A stretch of DNA of 64,000 nucleotides from Bacteroidales bacterium (GCA_017398335.1 JAFQGK010000046.1:25180-89179), one strand, 5' to 3'; shown: positions 1 to 9,192, numbered from the stretch's first letter. The notes: a model not told the origin generated them from the sequence alone. Program-made: numbers and translations.

Positions 1-3000
1 TGCCGCCAGTTCCTCGGAAGACCGGTAGATGTAGTGACCCCTAACGGATTCGAGCCTAGCTTTACCCCTGCTACTGATGAAGAGTATGAGGCAAAGCGTG
101 AGGCCGCAAGAAAGAAACTCGTGGACGTTGCAGCAGCAATGTGCGGCGAAGAAGTGCCTGAAAATGCAGTTCTTGTCGGCATCGGCGGACGCTACGAATG
201 GAAGAACAAGGGAATCGATGTATTCATCGACGCCCTCGACAAACTCAACAGGACAGACTTCAAGGGCAAGTCCGTGCATGCATTCATCATGATTCCGTCC
301 GGACACAACGGACCGGACAAACAGCTCCTTTCCAAACTTGCAGGCAACCCTTCGGGCTATGTGACAAGGACTTCGCACTATCTGATGAACCCTGAATACG
401 ACTCTGTGATGAACAGGCTCAATGCCTTGAACTTCAACAATGCTGCAGGAGACAAGGTGAAGGTATATTTCATCCCTTCATATCTCAACGGCAATGACGG
501 AGTGTTCAACATGTCGTATTACGACCTCCTTGTGGGACTTGACCTTACTCTCTTCCCGTCTTACTATGAGCCTTGGGGATATACCCCTCTCGAAAGCCTC
601 GCTTTCAGAGTACCGACCCTTACTACCTCTCTTGCAGGCTTCGGACTCTGGGTAAGGACCTATTACACCAAGAAACATCCTGGAATCACCGTTCTTGACA
701 GGAACGATTCCAACTATTTCGATGTGGTGGATGGCGTGGCAGAACGTGTGAAGGAGATTGCAAGCCTCCACAAGGCAGACAGAAAGAAATATATGAAGAA
801 TGCCAAGGACGTATCAGAAATCGCTCTTTGGGAAAATAACATTACATATTATAAACAAGCATATTCGAAATCACTCGAAAAATTAATGTCGGCAGGTGGA
901 ACATATCCTGCGACAAGGAATGATAAATCTATGGAATACAGAAAATTTGAAGTAAATCAACCGACGTGGAACAGCGTGTTCGTATCACGTCATCTTCCGG
1001 AAAAACTTAAAGATCTCGAAATACTTTCCAAGAACCTCTGGTGGTGCTGGAATGAATCAGCAAAGAATCTCTTTGCATCGGTAGACCCACAGGCATGGGA
1101 GGCTTCAGGAATGAATCCTATTGCAATGCTTGACAAAGTCAGTCGCAAGAGGTATCAGCAGCTTGAGAAGGATGTCAAGTTCCTTACTGATCTTCAGGAG
1201 GTTATGACTGAGTTTAAAGAGTATATGGCACTCAAGGAGAAGAGGACTAACCCTTCAGTAGCATACTTCTGTATGGAGTATGGTCTTGATACATCACTCA
1301 AGATCTATTCAGGCGGTCTCGGAATCCTTGCAGGTGACTATATCAAGGAGACCTCAGACATGAACACCAACCTCGTGGCCGTGGGACTTCTCTATCGTTT
1401 CGGCTATTTCAACCAGAAGCTTACTGCTCAGGGTGAGCAGGTAGCTGAGGACGTTGCCCAGGACTTCATGAAGATTCCTGCATCGCCAGTACGTGACGAG
1501 AACGGCAACTGGGTAAGCATAAGTGTTGCCTTCCCTGGCCGTAACCTCAATGCAAGGGTATGGAGAGTGGATGTTGGTCGTACAGAACTCTATCTTCTTG
1601 ATACAGATATTCCTGAGAATCTTCCGGAGGACAGGTCAATCACTTATAACCTGTATGGTGGAGACTGGGAGAACCGTCTGAAGCAGGAGCTTCTTCTCGG
1701 TGTCGGCGGTATCCGTGCTCTCCGCAAGCTGGGATTCAATCCTCAGGTATATCACTGCAACGAGGGTCATGCCGCATTCATCGGTCTTGAGCGCCTCCGT
1801 GAGCTCATCGCTGAGCAGAACCTCGAGTTCCAGGAAGCACTCGAAGTAGTGCGCGCATCTTCGCTTTTCACAACTCATACTCCTGTACCTGCAGGACATG
1901 ACGCTTTTGATGAGGGCATGCTCCGCAAGTATATCGGGCACTATCCTCAGCGTCTCAAGATCGACTGGGAGACAATGATGGGTCTCGGAAAGAACGACGG
2001 CGCAAATGTGAACGAGAAGTTCTCGATGTCTATCCTTGCTGCGAACATCTCTCAGGAGGTCAACGGCGTGTCATGGCTTCATGGTGAAGTGAGCCGCGAC
2101 ATTCTCGGACATATGTGGCCAGGTTACCTTCCAGAGGAGCTTCATGTAAGCTATGTGACCAACGGTGTACACTATCCTACCTGGGCAGCGCCTGAGTGGA
2201 AGGAGGTTCATGCAAAGGTATTCGGTGAGGAATTCAAGACACATCATTACGACAAGTCTTGCTTCGAAGGTATTTATAAGGTGTCGGATGAGGAAGTATG
2301 GAACATCCGCACTTCACTTCGCAAGAAGCTCATCGACGAGGTAAAGAGAAGACTCTCAGATCCTTCAGCAGCAAGCCACTACTCTCCTAAGCAGGTAGTT
2401 ACAATCAAGGAAACTCTCCGTGATGACGTACTTACAATCGGCTTCGCACGCCGTTTCGCAACATATAAGAGAGCGCATCTTCTTTTCCGTGACCTCGACA
2501 GGCTTGCAGAGATCGTGAACGATCCTAAGCAGCCGGTACAGTTCCTCTTTGCAGGAAAGGCTCACCCTGCTGACAAGGCAGGTCAGGATCTCATCAAGAT
2601 GATCGTGGATATCTCTAAGCAGCCACGTTTCATCGGTAAGATCGTCTTTGTTCCTAACTACGACATTACAGTAGCCAAGTACCTCGTACAGGGTGTTGAC
2701 GTATGGATGAACAACCCTACACGTCCTCTCGAGGCATCCGGTACATCAGGCGAGAAGGCTGCCATGAACGGTGTAATGCACTTCTCTGTCCTCGACGGAT
2801 GGTGGGTTGAGGGCTACAAGGCTGGTGCAGGCTGGGCTCTTCCAATGGAAAGAACCTATGATGACCAGAACTATCAGGACGAACTTGATGCTGCGACAAT
2901 CTACAACATCATCGAGAACGAGATTGCTCCGACATTCTACAACAAGAGCCTTTCGACAGGCCGTTCGTCAGACTGGATCGAGTACATCAAGAACTGTGTG

Positions 3001-3498
3001 GCGCAGGTAGCTTGCAACTTCACGACAAACCGCATGCTCACAGACTATATCAATCAGTACTATGTACCTCAGTCTGAGAGAGTTGACGGTATCGTAGCCG
3101 ATGATTATGCAAAGGCACGCGAGATTGCAGCATGGAAGAAGAAGCTCCGCCGCGAGTGGAAGAATGTTGAGGTGGTTTCAGCAGTAATGCCTGACAGCAA
3201 CAACAGCGATGTCGCTCTCGGAAATGAGTTCAAGGCTGAGGTAGTTCTCAATATCGGTGACCTCAATGCAGAGGAAATCGGAGTAGAGGTACTCTTCGCT
3301 ACAACTGACAAGAAGGGCAAGCTTCATATCCAGGAGAGATATGAGTTTACTCCGGTTGAGTCAGCTGACGGCACAGCCAAGTATGCCGCTTCAATCAACC
3401 CGGACAGGTCCGGACTTTATCAGGTGGCCGGCAGAATCTATGCAAAGAATGCTGACCTGCCTCACAGACAGGACTTTGAACTTGTAAGATGGTTGTAG
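1..3498 (+). CDS. glgP: Glycogen synthase (GT3)/alpha-glucan phosphorylase (GT35) fusion, 5' partial
   Basis: The frame is open from base 1, so the gene begins upstream of the window. Window residues 1 to about 300 match the C-terminal half of a GT3-type glycogen synthase, with the YYEPWGYTPLE segment and its glutamates around residue 190. Residue 311 (ATG at 931) opens a full bacterial short-type GT35 phosphorylase of about 855 residues, starting with a WNSVFVSRHLPEKL block and a KNLWWCWN motif. The pyridoxal-phosphate site EASGTSGEKAAMNG is present, with the lysine near residue 919. A C-terminal beta domain follows. The enzyme would couple glycogen synthesis to phosphorolysis in the cytoplasm. 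No stop separates the halves, so this is a true fusion here, although an AAGGAA box before ATG 931 could allow a separate phosphorylase. Its last 10 bases overlap ribF. Confidence 0.9.
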   Translation, partial: CRQFLGRPVDVVTPNGFEPSFTPATDEEYEAKREAARKKLVDVAAAMCGEEVPENAVLVGIGGRYEWKNKGIDVFIDALDKLNRTDFKGKSVHAFIMIPSGHNGPDKQLLSKLAGNPSGYVTRTSHYLMNPEYDSVMNRLNALNFNNAAGDKVKVYFIPSYLNGNDGVFNMSYYDLLVGLDLTLFPSYYEPWGYTPLESLAFRVPTLTTSLAGFGLWVRTYYTKKHPGITVLDRNDSNYFDVVDGVAERVKEIASLHKADRKKYMKNAKDVSEIALWENNITYYKQAYSKSLEKLMSAGGTYPATRNDKSMEYRKFEVNQPTWNSVFVSRHLPEKLKDLEILSKNLWWCWNESAKNLFASVDPQAWEASGMNPIAMLDKVSRKRYQQLEKDVKFLTDLQEVMTEFKEYMALKEKRTNPSVAYFCMEYGLDTSLKIYSGGLGILAGDYIKETSDMNTNLVAVGLLYRFGYFNQKLTAQGEQVAEDVAQDFMKIPASPVRDENGNWVSISVAFPGRNLNARVWRVDVGRTELYLLDTDIPENLPEDRSITYNLYGGDWENRLKQELLLGVGGIRALRKLGFNPQVYHCNEGHAAFIGLERLRELIAEQNLEFQEALEVVRASSLFTTHTPVPAGHDAFDEGMLRKYIGHYPQRLKIDWETMMGLGKNDGANVNEKFSMSILAANISQEVNGVSWLHGEVSRDILGHMWPGYLPEELHVSYVTNGVHYPTWAAPEWKEVHAKVFGEEFKTHHYDKSCFEGIYKVSDEEVWNIRTSLRKKLIDEVKRRLSDPSAASHYSPKQVVTIKETLRDDVLTIGFARRFATYKRAHLLFRDLDRLAEIVNDPKQPVQFLFAGKAHPADKAGQDLIKMIVDISKQPRFIGKIVFVPNYDITVAKYLVQGVDVWMNNPTRPLEASGTSGEKAAMNGVMHFSVLDGWWVEGYKAGAGWALPMERTYDDQNYQDELDAATIYNIIENEIAPTFYNKSLSTGRSSDWIEYIKNCVAQVACNFTTNRMLTDYINQYYVPQSERVDGIVADDYAKAREIAAWKKKLRREWKNVEVVSAVMPDSNNSDVALGNEFKAEVVLNIGDLNAEEIGVEVLFATTDKKGKLHIQERYEFTPVESADGTAKYAASINPDRSGLYQVAGRIYAKNADLPHRQDFELVRWL

Positions 3499-4370
3499 CA
3501 ACCGGATTCTTCGACGGTGTCCACGTCGGACACCGTCTGGTGATAAAGCAGCTCATAAGGGCCGCAGCGGAACGTGGGGATGAAAGCATGGTCATAACAT
3601 TCTGGCCGCATCCCCGCAATGTTCTGCAAAAGGAAGCGCGCTCTCTCAGGCTTCTGACTTCTCTGGCTGAAAAGGAAAGAATGATCCGTCAGCTCGGTGT
3701 AGACAGGTTTGAGGTGCTTAACTTCACAAAAGACTTCAGCGCTATGACTACAGAAGAATATCTGAGTCATATAATGAAGGAATACGGCGCAACTGCCATA
3801 CTGCTTGGTTATGACAACAGGATGGGCAGCGATGCCGCAGATTCGGATCAGGTGGCAAGGAAGGCTGAAGAACTTGGCCTGGAGGTCATAAGGACAGAAA
3901 TGGTATCATCCGATATGGGATATGCCGTAAGTTCCACGAAGATCCGCGAAAGGATAGAGGCGGGGGATGTTGAAGAAGCTGCACATATGCTAGGTTACGG
4001 CTATTCCCTTCATGGAGTGGTGGTAGCCGGCAACCGTCTGGGAAGGACAATAGGCTTTCCAACGGCCAACATGCAGCTTTATGAACCATTGAAGCTCGTG
4101 CCGGGAAATGGTGTGTATTTCGTGAAGGCAAGGACATTGGACCGCGACTTCTACGGAATGTGCAACATCGGTCACAGGCCTACCGTCTGTGCGGGAAATG
4201 CCCGTACGATAGAGACGAATATCTTCGGATTTGACGAAGATATATACGGACTTGACCTGGATATAACCTTTATATCCAAGATCAGGAATGAAATCAGGTT
4301 TGACTCGATGGAATCTCTCAGGAAACAGCTTGAGAGTGACCGCGACGCCTGTCTGACAATCCTTAAATAA
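3489..4370 (+). CDS. ribF: Bifunctional riboflavin kinase/FAD synthetase
   Basis: This enzyme makes FMN and FAD from riboflavin in the cytoplasm. The N-terminal nucleotidyltransferase domain carries GFFDGVHVGHR at residues 6-16 and the SSTKIRERI motif near residue 140. The C-terminal flavokinase domain starts near LHGVVVAGNRLGRTIGFPTAN and contains GVYFVKA, NIGHRPT and a final ESDRDACLTIL helix. The product has 293 residues, slightly shorter than the usual 305-315. The start at 3489 overlaps the preceding gene by 10 bases and places the nucleotide-binding motif at the expected distance from the N-terminus. A short hypothetical gene follows after six bases. Confidence 0.93.
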   Translation: MVVATGFFDGVHVGHRLVIKQLIRAAAERGDESMVITFWPHPRNVLQKEARSLRLLTSLAEKERMIRQLGVDRFEVLNFTKDFSAMTTEEYLSHIMKEYGATAILLGYDNRMGSDAADSDQVARKAEELGLEVIRTEMVSSDMGYAVSSTKIRERIEAGDVEEAAHMLGYGYSLHGVVVAGNRLGRTIGFPTANMQLYEPLKLVPGNGVYFVKARTLDRDFYGMCNIGHRPTVCAGNARTIETNIFGFDEDIYGLDLDITFISKIRNEIRFDSMESLRKQLESDRDACLTILK

Positions 4371-4376
4371 CAGATT

Positions 4377-4778
4377 ATGGAAACGATCATTGGTTTACTT
4401 TTTATTCTGCTGCCTATAGTTTTCAAACTTATAAACAGAAAGTTTGAACAGGCCGGACAGACCGACAAGGCCAGACAGATCAAGGAAATTGCAGAAATGT
4501 TCGGAGCAGGTGAATCTCAGGATGAACTGGATGAATTGGATGAACTGGATGAACCGGTGATCGTTGAACCCGTGAAGCCGGAACCTGTTGAGGTTAAGGC
4601 TCCGGAGGTGCCTCAAGTCCATCTTTGGAAGGCGGAGGCAACTCCAGCAGTACGTAAGCCGGATATTGTCAGACGTAAGAAACCGATTCTTGAAGAGGAC
4701 GATTCTCAAAAGAAGAGGGAGAAGATCGATCCGAAGAAGCTCATAGTGTATTCGGAAATAATGAACAGAAAATATTAA
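4377..4778 (+). CDS. Single-pass membrane protein with acidic/proline-rich linker, hypothetical
   Basis: I recognise no enzyme family. Residues 1-17 form one hydrophobic helix (IIGLLFILLPIVF). A basic amphipathic stretch follows, then an acidic region with a tandem DELDELDELDEP encoded by near-perfect 9-bp repeats (about 4520-4555), then a Pro/Val/Glu linker. The tail is basic and ends in DPKKLIVYSEIMNRKY. Short anchored proteins with a similar KK-YSEIM tail occur in Bacteroidales as far as I recall, which would explain why the end looks conserved while the linker is low complexity. It lies between ribF and greA, six bases after ribF, and is probably co-transcribed. The function is unknown. 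Confidence 0.7.
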   Translation: METIIGLLFILLPIVFKLINRKFEQAGQTDKARQIKEIAEMFGAGESQDELDELDELDEPVIVEPVKPEPVEVKAPEVPQVHLWKAEATPAVRKPDIVRRKKPILEEDDSQKKREKIDPKKLIVYSEIMNRKY

Positions 4779-4797
4779 TATTAAAAAACAAATAATT

Positions 4798-5265
4798 ATG
4801 GCACTACAGTATATGACCCAGGAGGGTCTGGACAAACTGAAGAAGGAACTTGCAGAGGCGATAGCGCAGCGTCCTGTAATCTCGGCTCAGATTGCTGAAG
4901 CCAGAGATAAGGGTGACCTATCGGAGAATGCCGAGTATGAGGCAGCACGTGAGGCGCAGGGACTTCTTGAACTTAATATTGCAAAACTGCAGAATCTCGT
5001 CGCGAACGCACGTGTGATTGACGAATCCCAGATCGGTACAGATAAGGTCCAGATGCTCAATAAAGTCAAGGTCAAGAATCTGAATACCAATCAGATAATG
5101 AATTTTACCCTTGTAAGTGAGCAGGAGGCTGACTTCATGGCCGGCAAGCTTGCAGTGAAGACACCTATCGGTCAGGCACTCATGGGACATGGCGTAGGCG
5201 AAGTGGTCGAGGCTAAGGTTCCTGCAGGAGTGATAAAATTTGAAATACTGGACATAACATTGTAA
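4798..5265 (+). CDS. greA: Transcription elongation factor GreA
   Basis: GreA rescues backtracked RNA polymerase by stimulating cleavage of the nascent RNA. The 155-residue product has the normal length. Its N-terminal coiled coil carries EARDKGDLSENAEYEAAR, which holds the acidic tip residues that enter the polymerase secondary channel. The C-terminal FKBP-like domain ends in GVIKFEILDI. The ATG at 4798 lies 19 bases after the previous stop in an AT-rich spacer with no clear Shine-Dalgarno sequence, as is usual in Bacteroidetes. The HIT gene begins one base after its stop codon. Confidence 0.96.
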   Translation: MALQYMTQEGLDKLKKELAEAIAQRPVISAQIAEARDKGDLSENAEYEAAREAQGLLELNIAKLQNLVANARVIDESQIGTDKVQMLNKVKVKNLNTNQIMNFTLVSEQEADFMAGKLAVKTPIGQALMGHGVGEVVEAKVPAGVIKFEILDITL

Positions 5266-5266
5266 T

Positions 5267-5674
5267 ATGTCAACGATTTTTACAAAAATAGCAAACGGAG
5301 AGATTCCGTCATATAAGGTGGCGGAAAATGAGGATTATTATGCATTCCTCGATATCGCTCCTATGGCAAAGGGACATACATTGGTGATCCCTAAGAAGAC
5401 AGAGGAAGACTACATCTTCAACCTCGACCGGAACACATATTCAGGTCTTTGTGAATTTGCACGTAAGGTTGCAAAGGCGATAGAGGCAGCGGTACCTTGC
5501 AAGAGGGTAGGAGTGGCTGTTCTCGGAATGGAAGTGCCTCATACCCACATCCATCTCGTGCCGCTCAATACCGAGGCGGATATGGACTTCAGAAAAAAGA
5601 AACTTGAACTTTCTCAGGAAGAATTTTCCGAGATAGCGACTTCAATCTATAATGAATATGTCAAGATTCAGTAA
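5267..5674 (+). CDS. HIT family nucleotide-binding hydrolase
   Basis: This is a histidine-triad protein of 135 residues, the normal size for the HINT/protein kinase C inhibitor-like branch. Early residues FTKIANGEIPSYKVAEN are typical, as is the HTLVIPKK strand. The catalytic triad appears as HTHIHLVP near residues 93-100. Such enzymes hydrolyse adenosine phosphoramidates or dinucleoside polyphosphates; the natural substrate here cannot be told from sequence. Translation is tightly coupled: the start is one base after the greA stop, and the next gene starts inside its last 23 bases. Confidence 0.93.
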   Translation: MSTIFTKIANGEIPSYKVAENEDYYAFLDIAPMAKGHTLVIPKKTEEDYIFNLDRNTYSGLCEFARKVAKAIEAAVPCKRVGVAVLGMEVPHTHIHLVPLNTEADMDFRKKKLELSQEEFSEIATSIYNEYVKIQ

Positions 5675-6797
5675 ATTCATCATCTGCGTTGCAGCGATGG
5701 CTGCCGCAGTGTCTTGCGGAAACAAGGCAAGAATTGACGGAACCATCTCAGAGGCTCCGTCATCAGAGGTAATCGTCAAACTGCTGAATTTCAATCAGTA
5801 CCAGATTCTCGATACAGTCAAGACAGATGCTTCCGGACGATTCTCCTATAAGGCGGAGATCGAAAAGGGACAGCCGGAGTTCATATATGTCTTCTATAAA
5901 GACACAAAGGTGGCGTCCCTTCTTCTTGAGGCAGGTGACAAGGTGAACGTTACGGCAGATACGCTCGGAACATTCACAGTGGAGGGCTCTGAGGAATCAG
6001 CGAAACTTGCTGAGGTGGAGAAGGCATATGCTGACGCACTTCTTAAATTCAGCAATCTTTCAGCGCAGGCTGTTGAAGCCGATGGAAAGGACGCAGAGGC
6101 TCTCAGAAGGCAGCTCGCACAGGAATATGTAACATATTACCGTACTTGTGTGAAATATGTAATGAGGAACAGCAAGTCTCTTACTGTTGTACCGGTCCTT
6201 TATCAGAATCTTGGAACAGACCTTCCTGTCTTCGCTCAGGAGACGGATGCTATCCATTTTGCCAACATAGCTGACTCTCTCGAGACAGTATATCCGGATT
6301 CCAAGTATGTGAAGGCACTCAGATCAGAGGCTGAGAGACGTCATAATTACCTTGAGATCAGGGCACGTATCAATTCTGCAGAGCAGGTAGGTTATCTTGA
6401 CATCGAGCTCCCGGACATCAAGGCACAGAAAGTGAAGCTCAGCGAGGTTGACTCAAAGGCAGTGCTTCTCTTCTTCTGGAGTGCCACCGATGCCAGCCAG
6501 AAGATGTTCAACCTCGATATCCTCAAGAGTATATATGAGGAATATAACGCAAAGGGCCTTGAGATATATCAGGTGTCTCTTGATGTAGACAAGGGTACCT
6601 GGGCGAGAGTCGTGAAGGAGCAGAATCTTCCTTGGATCAATGTCTGCGACTCACGTGGCTCTGCGTCGCCATACGTAATGGGATATAACATCGGTGCCAT
6701 CCCTGCTGCATTCATGATTACCGACGGTGAACTCAGCATTGTAAACCTTTCCAGCGAAAAGGCATTCCGTCGTGATATTGAAAAACTTATGAAATAA
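5652..6797 (+). CDS. DUF4369/thioredoxin-fold lipoprotein lacking the CxxC
   Basis: The N-terminus is a lipoprotein signal ending in AAVSCGNK, so the mature protein should be lipid-anchored at Cys22 (counting from 5652) in the periplasm or on the surface. Residues about 25-120 resemble the DUF4369 beta-sandwich that often precedes thioredoxin domains in Bacteroidetes. A helical linker follows. From about residue 240 a TlpA/AhpC-like fold is recognisable (VLLFFWSATDASQKMF, then IGAIPAAFMI with the cis-proline). The active-site CxxC position reads SATDASQK, so a redox role is unlikely and a binding or structural role is inferred. The start is ATG 5652 or ATG 5658; both overlap the HIT gene. Confidence 0.82.
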   Translation: MNMSRFSKFIICVAAMAAAVSCGNKARIDGTISEAPSSEVIVKLLNFNQYQILDTVKTDASGRFSYKAEIEKGQPEFIYVFYKDTKVASLLLEAGDKVNVTADTLGTFTVEGSEESAKLAEVEKAYADALLKFSNLSAQAVEADGKDAEALRRQLAQEYVTYYRTCVKYVMRNSKSLTVVPVLYQNLGTDLPVFAQETDAIHFANIADSLETVYPDSKYVKALRSEAERRHNYLEIRARINSAEQVGYLDIELPDIKAQKVKLSEVDSKAVLLFFWSATDASQKMFNLDILKSIYEEYNAKGLEIYQVSLDVDKGTWARVVKEQNLPWINVCDSRGSASPYVMGYNIGAIPAAFMITDGELSIVNLSSEKAFRRDIEKLMK

Positions 6798-6826
6798 CAG
6801 CCGGGGAGGGCTCATCCACGAATGTC

Positions 6827-8455
6827 ATGACAAATCTGACCCACATAATTCGTTGGCTCTGGGATGCCTCCAAAGGCTACAGACTCAGCATTTCAGCCAT
6901 CGGCCTCATCAGCACACTCTCAGTTGCTGTGGCCATGGCCAATGTCTGGGTCAGCAAACGTCTTATAGACATTGCGACAGGTAATGTCGAAGGCGATCTT
7001 ACCTGCTATATCATTATATTCGCCTCCTGCTCCCTTATTCAGATCCTCTTCTCGGTCATTATCAGCAGACTGGAGACAAAGACAGATGTAAGGCTACGTA
7101 ACTCGCTGCGCTACAGATATTTCACAAAAATCATGGAAAGCCGTTGGCTTGGCAAGGAGGCAATGCATACCGGCGATATGCTCAGCAGGCTTGACGGTGA
7201 TGTGTCTAAGGTTGCTGATACTCTTTCCCGCACCATGCCGGCGGTGATAGCCACCGCCATCCAGCTTCTGGCGGCATTGTATTTCCTTGGAACCATGGAC
7301 TGGCGTCTAGCACTCATCGTTGTCCTTATCATGCCGGTAGCCATTCTTCTGAGCCGTGCCTATATCAACCGTATGCGCCGCCTGACCAATGAGATCCGTA
7401 CGACGGACAGCAAGATATACACTCATCTTCAGGAAAACATCCAGCACAAGGCACTCATTACCTCATTCGAAAGCACGGATCAGGCTATCGAATCCCTCGA
7501 TGATTTCCATGAAGATCTTCAGAAACAGACCATCTCCCGCAACAACTATAACCTTTTCTCTCGCGGAATCGTCCAGCTGGGATTCTCTGCAGGCTATATA
7601 ACAGCGTTCTCTTGGGGAGTTACCGGCATAGCCACCGGTACCATCACCTTTGGAACGATGGCTGCCTTTCTTCAGCTCGTAGGACAGATCCAGAGGCCTA
7701 TCTCCCGAATGTCCAGACAGTTCGCCACAGCAGTCCATACAGTCGCGTCGGTCGACAGACTTTGTGAATTGGAACTGCCGCAGGAGCAGAAAGGGGAACC
7801 GATACGTCTTGAAGGAAAGGTGGGAGTACGTTTCGAGGATGTTGACTTTACCTATCCGGACGGCACACGCAAGACCATTGAATCATTCTCCCACGACTTT
7901 CTTCCCGGCAGTCTTACTGCCGTTGTAGGCGAGACCGGAATCGGAAAGAGCACCCTCATCAGGCTCATGCTCTCCCTTCTGTACCCGGACAAGGGAAGCA
8001 TAAGCTTCTATAACTCACAGACCAGTGTCGGGATTTCCCCACGGACAAGGTGCAACATTGTCTATGTTCCTCAGGGAAACACACTCGTAAGCGGCACAAT
8101 CCGCGATAACCTTCATATGGGTAAGCCTGACGCGTCAGAGCAGGAAATGCGTGACGCCCTATATACTGCAGTGGCAGAATTCGTCTATGAACTCCCGGAG
8201 GGCCTCGATACTATGTGTGGGGAAAAAGGAGCCGGACTCAGCGAGGGACAGGCGCAGCGTATAGCCATAGCAAGAGCCCTTCTGCGTCCCGGAGGAGTGA
8301 TTCTTCTTGACGAGCCTACCTCTGCCCTCGATACGAACACTGAAAAGCTTCTCCTTCAGCGCATCAGCTCCCGCCTTGAAGGACGTACACTGATAATGGT
8401 GACTCATAATTCACAGACTGCCGGACTCTGTACAGACAGGGTACAGATGTCTTGA
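6827..8455 (+). CDS. ABC exporter, fused membrane and ATPase domains (MsbA-like)
   Basis: This 542-residue half-transporter has an N-terminal six-helix type IV exporter domain (about 15-300) and a C-terminal ATPase. The ATPase shows Walker A GETGIGKST near residue 370, signature LSEGQAQRIAIARAL near 471, Walker B VILLDEPTSALD near 491 and the H-loop VTHN near the end. The signature has Glu in place of the second Gly of LSGGQ, a variant common in this subgroup. It probably works as a homodimer; the substrate cannot be told. A GGGGAGGG stretch stands about 20 bases before the ATG. It is the last gene before the capsule locus and ends 38 bases before that locus's promoter. Confidence 0.9.
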   Translation: MTNLTHIIRWLWDASKGYRLSISAIGLISTLSVAVAMANVWVSKRLIDIATGNVEGDLTCYIIIFASCSLIQILFSVIISRLETKTDVRLRNSLRYRYFTKIMESRWLGKEAMHTGDMLSRLDGDVSKVADTLSRTMPAVIATAIQLLAALYFLGTMDWRLALIVVLIMPVAILLSRAYINRMRRLTNEIRTTDSKIYTHLQENIQHKALITSFESTDQAIESLDDFHEDLQKQTISRNNYNLFSRGIVQLGFSAGYITAFSWGVTGIATGTITFGTMAAFLQLVGQIQRPISRMSRQFATAVHTVASVDRLCELELPQEQKGEPIRLEGKVGVRFEDVDFTYPDGTRKTIESFSHDFLPGSLTAVVGETGIGKSTLIRLMLSLLYPDKGSISFYNSQTSVGISPRTRCNIVYVPQGNTLVSGTIRDNLHMGKPDASEQEMRDALYTAVAEFVYELPEGLDTMCGEKGAGLSEGQAQRIAIARALLRPGGVILLDEPTSALDTNTEKLLLQRISSRLEGRTLIMVTHNSQTAGLCTDRVQMS

Positions 8456-8493
8456 TTTTTGTCCTTTTACGCGCTTTTTTGTTGATAAATTCC

Positions 8494-8501
8494 TATATTT
8501 G
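8494..8501 (+). promoter_or_regulatory. Candidate -7 element of the capsule operon promoter
   Basis: The octamer TATATTTG at 8494-8501 matches the Bacteroidetes sigma-ABfr -7 consensus TAnnTTTG. No TTTG stands 19-21 bases upstream; the nearest TTTG (8478-8481) is only 12 bases away, so the -33 half is weak. A start near 8508 would give a leader of about 125 bases ahead of the upxY-like gene. I see no inverted repeats on both sides of it that would mark an invertible promoter. Confidence 0.45.
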
Positions 8502-8509
8502 TGTGGATT

Positions 8510-8547
8510 TATCTGGTAATGGGAGCAATGTGAGACGGGACCAGATA
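8510..8547 (+). promoter_or_regulatory. Inverted repeat in the capsule operon leader
   Basis: TATCTGGT (8510-8517) and ACCAGATA (8540-8547) form a perfect 8-bp stem around a 22-base loop that is rich in G and A. It lies directly after the predicted transcription start and before the upxY-like gene. In Bacteroides the 5' leader of capsule operons is needed for UpxY-dependent antitermination, so this hairpin is a candidate recruitment or pausing signal. That role is inferred from position only. Confidence 0.5.
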
Positions 8548-8631
8548 TATCTTGATGTGTATCAATTAAAAAATCGAATTTGTAACTGATTGACATTCAG
8601 AGGATTATCTGGATGTCAAAGCCGAGTAGGT

Positions 8632-9192
8632 ATGTACTGTAACGAAGAAAAGGTCTGGTTTGCAATGCGCGCTACATACGGCAGGAATATGGAAATCAAG
8701 AAAAAGCTTGATGAAGCGGGTCTTGAATCTTTTGTTCCGATGCGGTATGTGGTTGCTTTGGACAGACGCGGACGCAAGACCAAGAAATTCGTTCCGGTGG
8801 TAAGAGACCTGATTTTCGTATATACCGATCAGGCTACAATGTATGGCCTCAAAGACCAGTACGAAACCCTAAGAAATATTTATATACCCTCAGAGGACGG
8901 GAGAAAGCGTGTCGTCATCGTTCCGGACGGACAGATGGAAAGCTTCATGAAGGTCACAAAGACGCTCAGCGACGGCCTTCTCTTCTTCACCCCTGATGAA
9001 GTAAACCTCAGCAAAGGTGTCAGAGTGCGCATCCACGGAGGCCAGTTCAACGGCCTGGAAGGCACATTCATCAAAGTTAAAGGAGCGCGCGACAAACGTG
9101 TGGTCGTAGAAGTCTCCGGCGTCATCGTAGTTGCCATCTGCTCACTCAAATGCGACCTAGTCGAGGTATTGAAAACCCCACAGGAAGAATAA
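8632..9192 (+). CDS. UpxY-like NusG-family antiterminator
   Basis: The 186-residue protein is a specialised NusG paralogue that should let RNA polymerase read through the capsule operon. The NGN domain begins at KVWFAMRATYGRNMEIKKKL and contains LIFVYTDQ. The KOW region appears as GVRVRIHGGQFNGLEGTF. The ATG at 8632, just after GAGTAGG, is preferred over the upstream TTG at 8590 because the NGN domain then starts near residue 7 as in relatives. As in Bacteroides capsule loci it is the first gene of a long co-directional operon. A upxZ partner is not visible; a HAD hydrolase gene follows with TAATG coupling. Confidence 0.85.
   Translation: MYCNEEKVWFAMRATYGRNMEIKKKLDEAGLESFVPMRYVVALDRRGRKTKKFVPVVRDLIFVYTDQATMYGLKDQYETLRNIYIPSEDGRKRVVIVPDGQMESFMKVTKTLSDGLLFFTPDEVNLSKGVRVRIHGGQFNGLEGTFIKVKGARDKRVVVEVSGVIVVAICSLKCDLVEVLKTPQEE

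Noticed and set aside
478-771. Minus-strand frames inside the glycogen synthase/phosphorylase gene and similar shadows in ileS, lysC and the GT4 genes
   Set aside because: They lie wholly within well-supported genes, show no family motifs and follow codon-bias effects.
8590-8631. Upstream TTG start for the UpxY-like protein
   Set aside because: The extra 14 residues are not part of the NGN domain, and ATG 8632 has a better position and upstream GTAGG.
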